From assembly GCA_030490835.1 (NCBI GenBank), contig CM059975.1, positions 57,031,174 to 57,095,173 on the forward strand: a stretch of DNA of 64,000 bases. Reading direction: 5' to 3'. Below, piece after piece: positions 60,940-64,000 of this stretch (within the stretch, counting starts at the first letter, position 1; the number at the start of each line of letters is the position of its first letter). The notes beneath the pieces were generated by a model, which did no database searches, was not told the origin of the DNA, and worked only from the letters and a program-made list of their open reading frames with translations. Made by a program: the position numbers and the translations under genes. This stretch comes from Annona cherimola (lineage: Eukaryota > Streptophyta > Magnoliopsida > Magnoliales > Annonaceae).

Positions 60940-62350
60940 ACATATATATTTTTGGAAAATAAAATATTCATTTTTGGATGCCCGCGGGGCATATATGTTT
61001 TTAGAAAATAAAATCTTAATTTTTGGATGCCCGCGGGTCATCTATATATTTTTAGAAATCAAAATCTTAATTTTTGGATGCCCACGGGACATCTATATAA
61101 TTTTAGAAATCAAAATCTTAATTTTCAGATGCCCGCGGGACATCTATATAATTTTAGAAATCAAAATCTTAATTTTTGGATGCCCGCGGGACATCTATAT
61201 AATTTTAAAAATCAAAATATTAATTTTTGGATGCCCGCGGGACATCTATATAATTTTAGAAATCAAAATCTTAATTTTCGGATACCCGCGGGACATCTAT
61301 ATAATTTTAGAAATCAAAATCTTAATTTTCGGATACCCGCGGGACATCTATATAATTTTAGAAATCAAAATATTAATTTTTGGATGCCCGCGGGACATCT
61401 ATATAATTTTTAAAATCAAAATATTAATTTTTGGATGCCCGCGGGTCATCTATATAATTTTAGAAATGAAAATCTTAATTTTCGGACGACCGCGGGACAT
61501 CTATATAATTTTAGAAATCAAAATATTAATTTTTGGATGCCCGCGGGTCATCTATATAATTTTAGAAATCAAAATCTTAATTTTTGGACGCCCGTGGGAC
61601 ATCTATGTAGTTTTAGAAAACAAAATCTTAATTTTTGGATGCCCGCGGGACATCTATATAATTTTTAGAAATCAAAATATTAATTTTTGGATGCCCGCGG
61701 GTCATCTATATAATTTTAGAAATAAAAATCTTAATTTTCGGACGCCCGCGGGACATCTATATAATTTTAGAAATCAAAATATTAATTTTTGGATGCCCGC
61801 GGGACATCTATATATTTTAGAAAACAAAATCTTAATTTTTGGATGCCCGCGGGACATCTATATAATTTTTAGAAATCAAAATCTTAATTTTTGGATGCCC
61901 GCGGGACATCTATATAATTTTTAGAAATCAAAATCTTAATTTTTGGATGCCCGCGGGTCATCTATATAATTTTAGAAATGAAAATCTTAATTTTCGGACG
62001 CCCGCGGGACATCTATATAATTTTAGAAATCAAAATATTAATTTTTGGATGCCCGCGGGACATCTATATATTTTAGAAAACAAAATCTTAATTTTTGGAT
62101 GCCCGCGGGACATCTATATAATTTTTAGAAATCAAAATCTTAATTTTTGGATGCCCTCGGGACATCTATATAATTTTTAGAAATCAAAATATTAATTTTT
62201 GGGTGCCCGCGGGACATCTATATATTTTAGAAAATAAAATCTTAATTTTTGGATGCCCGCAGGACATCTATATAATTTTTAGAAATCAAAATATTAATTT
62301 TTGGATGCCCGCGGGTCATCTATATAATTTTAGAAATGAAAATATTAATT
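60940..62350 (+). repeat. 51-bp satellite, about 27 copies
   Basis: The unit begins ATGCCCGCGGGACATCTATA and continues AATTTTAGAAATCAAAAT, then CTTAATTTTTGG. Anchors at 60979, 61029, 61080, 61131, 61182 and 61233 give a 50-51-bp spacing. Most changes between copies are single bases (ACATC/TCATC, CTTAA/ATTAA) or one T in the AATTTT run. Each unit carries a CCCGCGGG palindrome with a SacII site. Because 51 is divisible by three, long open frames arise (up to 316 codons from 60974) made of a 17-residue repeat. They are not taken as genes. Confidence 0.95.
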
Positions 62351-62519
62351 TTTGAATGGTCTTTTAATATATATATGTAATTTAGAAAATAATATATATA
62401 TTTTGGAAGCCTATATGTATAATATATACGTTTTTCGAGGCTTTATATATATATATATAGATATGTCACTACATTTTTTTTATTGTAAAAAGGGCGTGAG
62501 TATATATATGTATATATAT

Positions 62520-63040
62520 ATATATATATGAAGCGTGCCTGTGAGATGCCGGGTTCCCGGGGCCTTTATGTATATATATATATATATGTATATGTAATTA
62601 CATTTTTTTTTATATAGAAAAAAAGGGACATGAATATATATATATGAGGCGTGCCCGTGAGATGTCGGGTTCCCGGAGCCTTCATATATATATATATATA
62701 TATATCGTTGTTTCATCATAAAAATATATAGTTATATTTGTATATATTTTATTTTATTTTTTTTTAAAAAAAGGACGTAACTATATATATATGTGGCGTG
62801 CCCGTTGGATGCCGGGTTCCTGGGGCCTTCATATATATATATATTTTTTTTATTATGAAAATTCGTAGTTATATATATATATGTACATATATGTACGGCG
62901 GCCCGTGAAATCCCGAGACCCCGGGCCGCTTTATATATTGTTATATATATATATATATATAAACACGTAGCTTTATGTATATATATATTTATATATATTA
63001 TACGGCCACCCGTGAGATCCCGGGACCCCGTGCCTTTATA
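62520..63040 (+). repeat. GC-rich stem blocks within TA repeats, five copies
   Basis: Blocks of about 38 bp, such as GCGTGCCCGTGAGATG followed by CCGGGTTCCCGGGGCCTT, occur at 62530, 62646, 62793, 62896 and 63001, each between (TA)n tracts. The core CCGGGTTCCCGG is an inverted repeat. The spacing varies from 103 to 147 bp, mostly by TA-tract length. Confidence 0.8.
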
Positions 63041-63384
63041 TATATATATATGTATTATTACATATTTTTATAATAATGTATAGTTTTATATATATACGTG
63101 CGTAGGAAACATATTTTTTTTGAAAATCTGATTTGATTGTATAAGTTCGTGGCCAGAATTTCATGTGCAAAATAGTATGTTAAAGTGTTCTTCTTTTTTT
63201 TTTTGGAAGCAAACAGAAATTGTTGCCCGGTTCCGGCAACCGAATTCTTTGTTTGGAAATATTTGTTACGGGACTTTGCTTTTAATTGCACTTTTCTTCT
63301 TATCATCATCCAAATATTTTGATGCATGGTATAAAATTAACCGCATAATATAAAAATAAATAAATAGATAAATAAATAAAAATA

Positions 63385-64000
63385 CTTATCCCGTGTGTCA
63401 ATTCAACCCGCCAGTCGGGGAGTATCCACGTTGGGAAAAGTAGTTTTTGAAAATAATATATATGTATATATATATTTATATATATATATATATAACATAC
63501 ACACATATATATTTTTATTTTATTTTTAAAGGAGAAAATATACTTAACCCGTGTGTCAATTCAACCCGCCAGTCGGGGAGTATCCACGTTGGGAAAAGTA
63601 GTTTTTGAAAATAATATATATGTATATATATATTTATCTCTATATATAATATACACACATATATATTTTTATTTTATTTTTTAAAGGAGAAAATATACTT
63701 AACCCGTGTGTCAATTCAACCCGCCAGTCGGGGAGTATCCACGTTGGGAAAAGTAGTTTTTGAAAATAATATATATGTATATATATATTTATATCTATAT
63801 ATAATATACACATATATATTTTTATTTTATTTTTAAAAGAGAAAATATACTTAACCCGTGTGTCAATTCAACCCGCCAGTCGGGGAGTATCCACGTTGGG
63901 AAAAGTAGTTTTTGAAAATAATATATATGTGTATATATATTTATATATATAATATATACACATATATATTTTTATTTTATTTTTAAAAGAGAAAATATAC
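63385..64000 (+). repeat. 151-158-bp satellite, four copies to window end
   Basis: CCCGTGTGTCAATTCAACCC starts at 63390, 63548, 63703 and 63854. Each unit continues GCCAGTCGGGGAGTATCCAC, GTTGGGAAAAGTAGTTTTTG and a TA-rich tail, ending AGGAGAAAATATACTTAA. The copies are nearly identical outside the TA tract and the array continues past the window. A single diverged copy of the head (CACCCGTGTATCAACTTAGC ... GAGTATTTACTCGGGGAG) lies at about 60770-60820. Confidence 0.93.

Noticed and set aside
60974..61924. 316-codon open frame taken as a repeat protein gene
   Set aside because: It is wholly made of the 51-bp satellite, several frames are open, and there is no promoter context or non-repeat domain.
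63385..64000. CRISPR-like array because of regular repeats with spacers
   Set aside because: The whole 155-bp unit is repeated, the 'spacers' are the same TA-rich tail, and the context is a plant nuclear genome.

Overview
The window reads as nuclear DNA of a flowering plant, probably a eudicot (the species cannot be told from sequence alone). It is AT-rich and dominated by LTR retrotransposons with 5-bp target-site duplications (TSDs). It carries plant-type SINE, RTE-LINE and MITE relics and one spliced plant gene with six coding exons. Nothing prokaryotic, no CRISPR array, and no rRNA gene or intact tRNA gene was seen.

Layout. 1-13815: nested LTRs, including two solo LTRs of one Ty3/gypsy group (1338-4811 and 4951-9488) with perfect TSDs. 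The second is itself split by a Copia-type solo LTR (7593-9194). They landed in an older minus-strand zf-CCHC/DUF4283-like relic. 13816-23182: a Tekay/Del-like Ty3 element with 5' LTR, initiator-Met primer site, gag, protease, RT, RNase H and integrase. It is broken by stops, an integrase deletion and a minus-strand solo LTR (18093-20327, TSD GCAAG). 23183-28300: three further truncated LTR pieces.

28500-43800: the only convincing host gene, an ARID-HMG-box DNA-binding protein (HMGB15-like) on the minus strand. Its exons are 29553-29948, 30222-30622, 31776-31892, 31976-32135, 39217-39295 and 40671-40915, joining in one frame for about 465 residues. Its introns and flanks hold hAT-like MITEs, foldback MITEs, a LINE tail, SINE relics and a Copia LTR fragment.

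43800-57856: decayed intergenic DNA with a 450-bp direct duplication, a foldback MITE, short tandem repeats and a decayed Ty3 gag region after a primer site at 50646. A minus-strand Copia (Sirevirus-like) element with an env-like relic follows, and it is interrupted by a plus-strand solo LTR (54933-56573, TSD CAATC).

57857-64000: a truncated Ty3 LTR, then at least six tandem-repeat families in series (35, about 45, about 58, 51, 103-147 and 151-158 bp periods) running off the window end.

The only part that looks functional is the HMGB15-like gene. Everything else is a layered record of insertions, LTR-LTR recombination, point decay and satellite growth.
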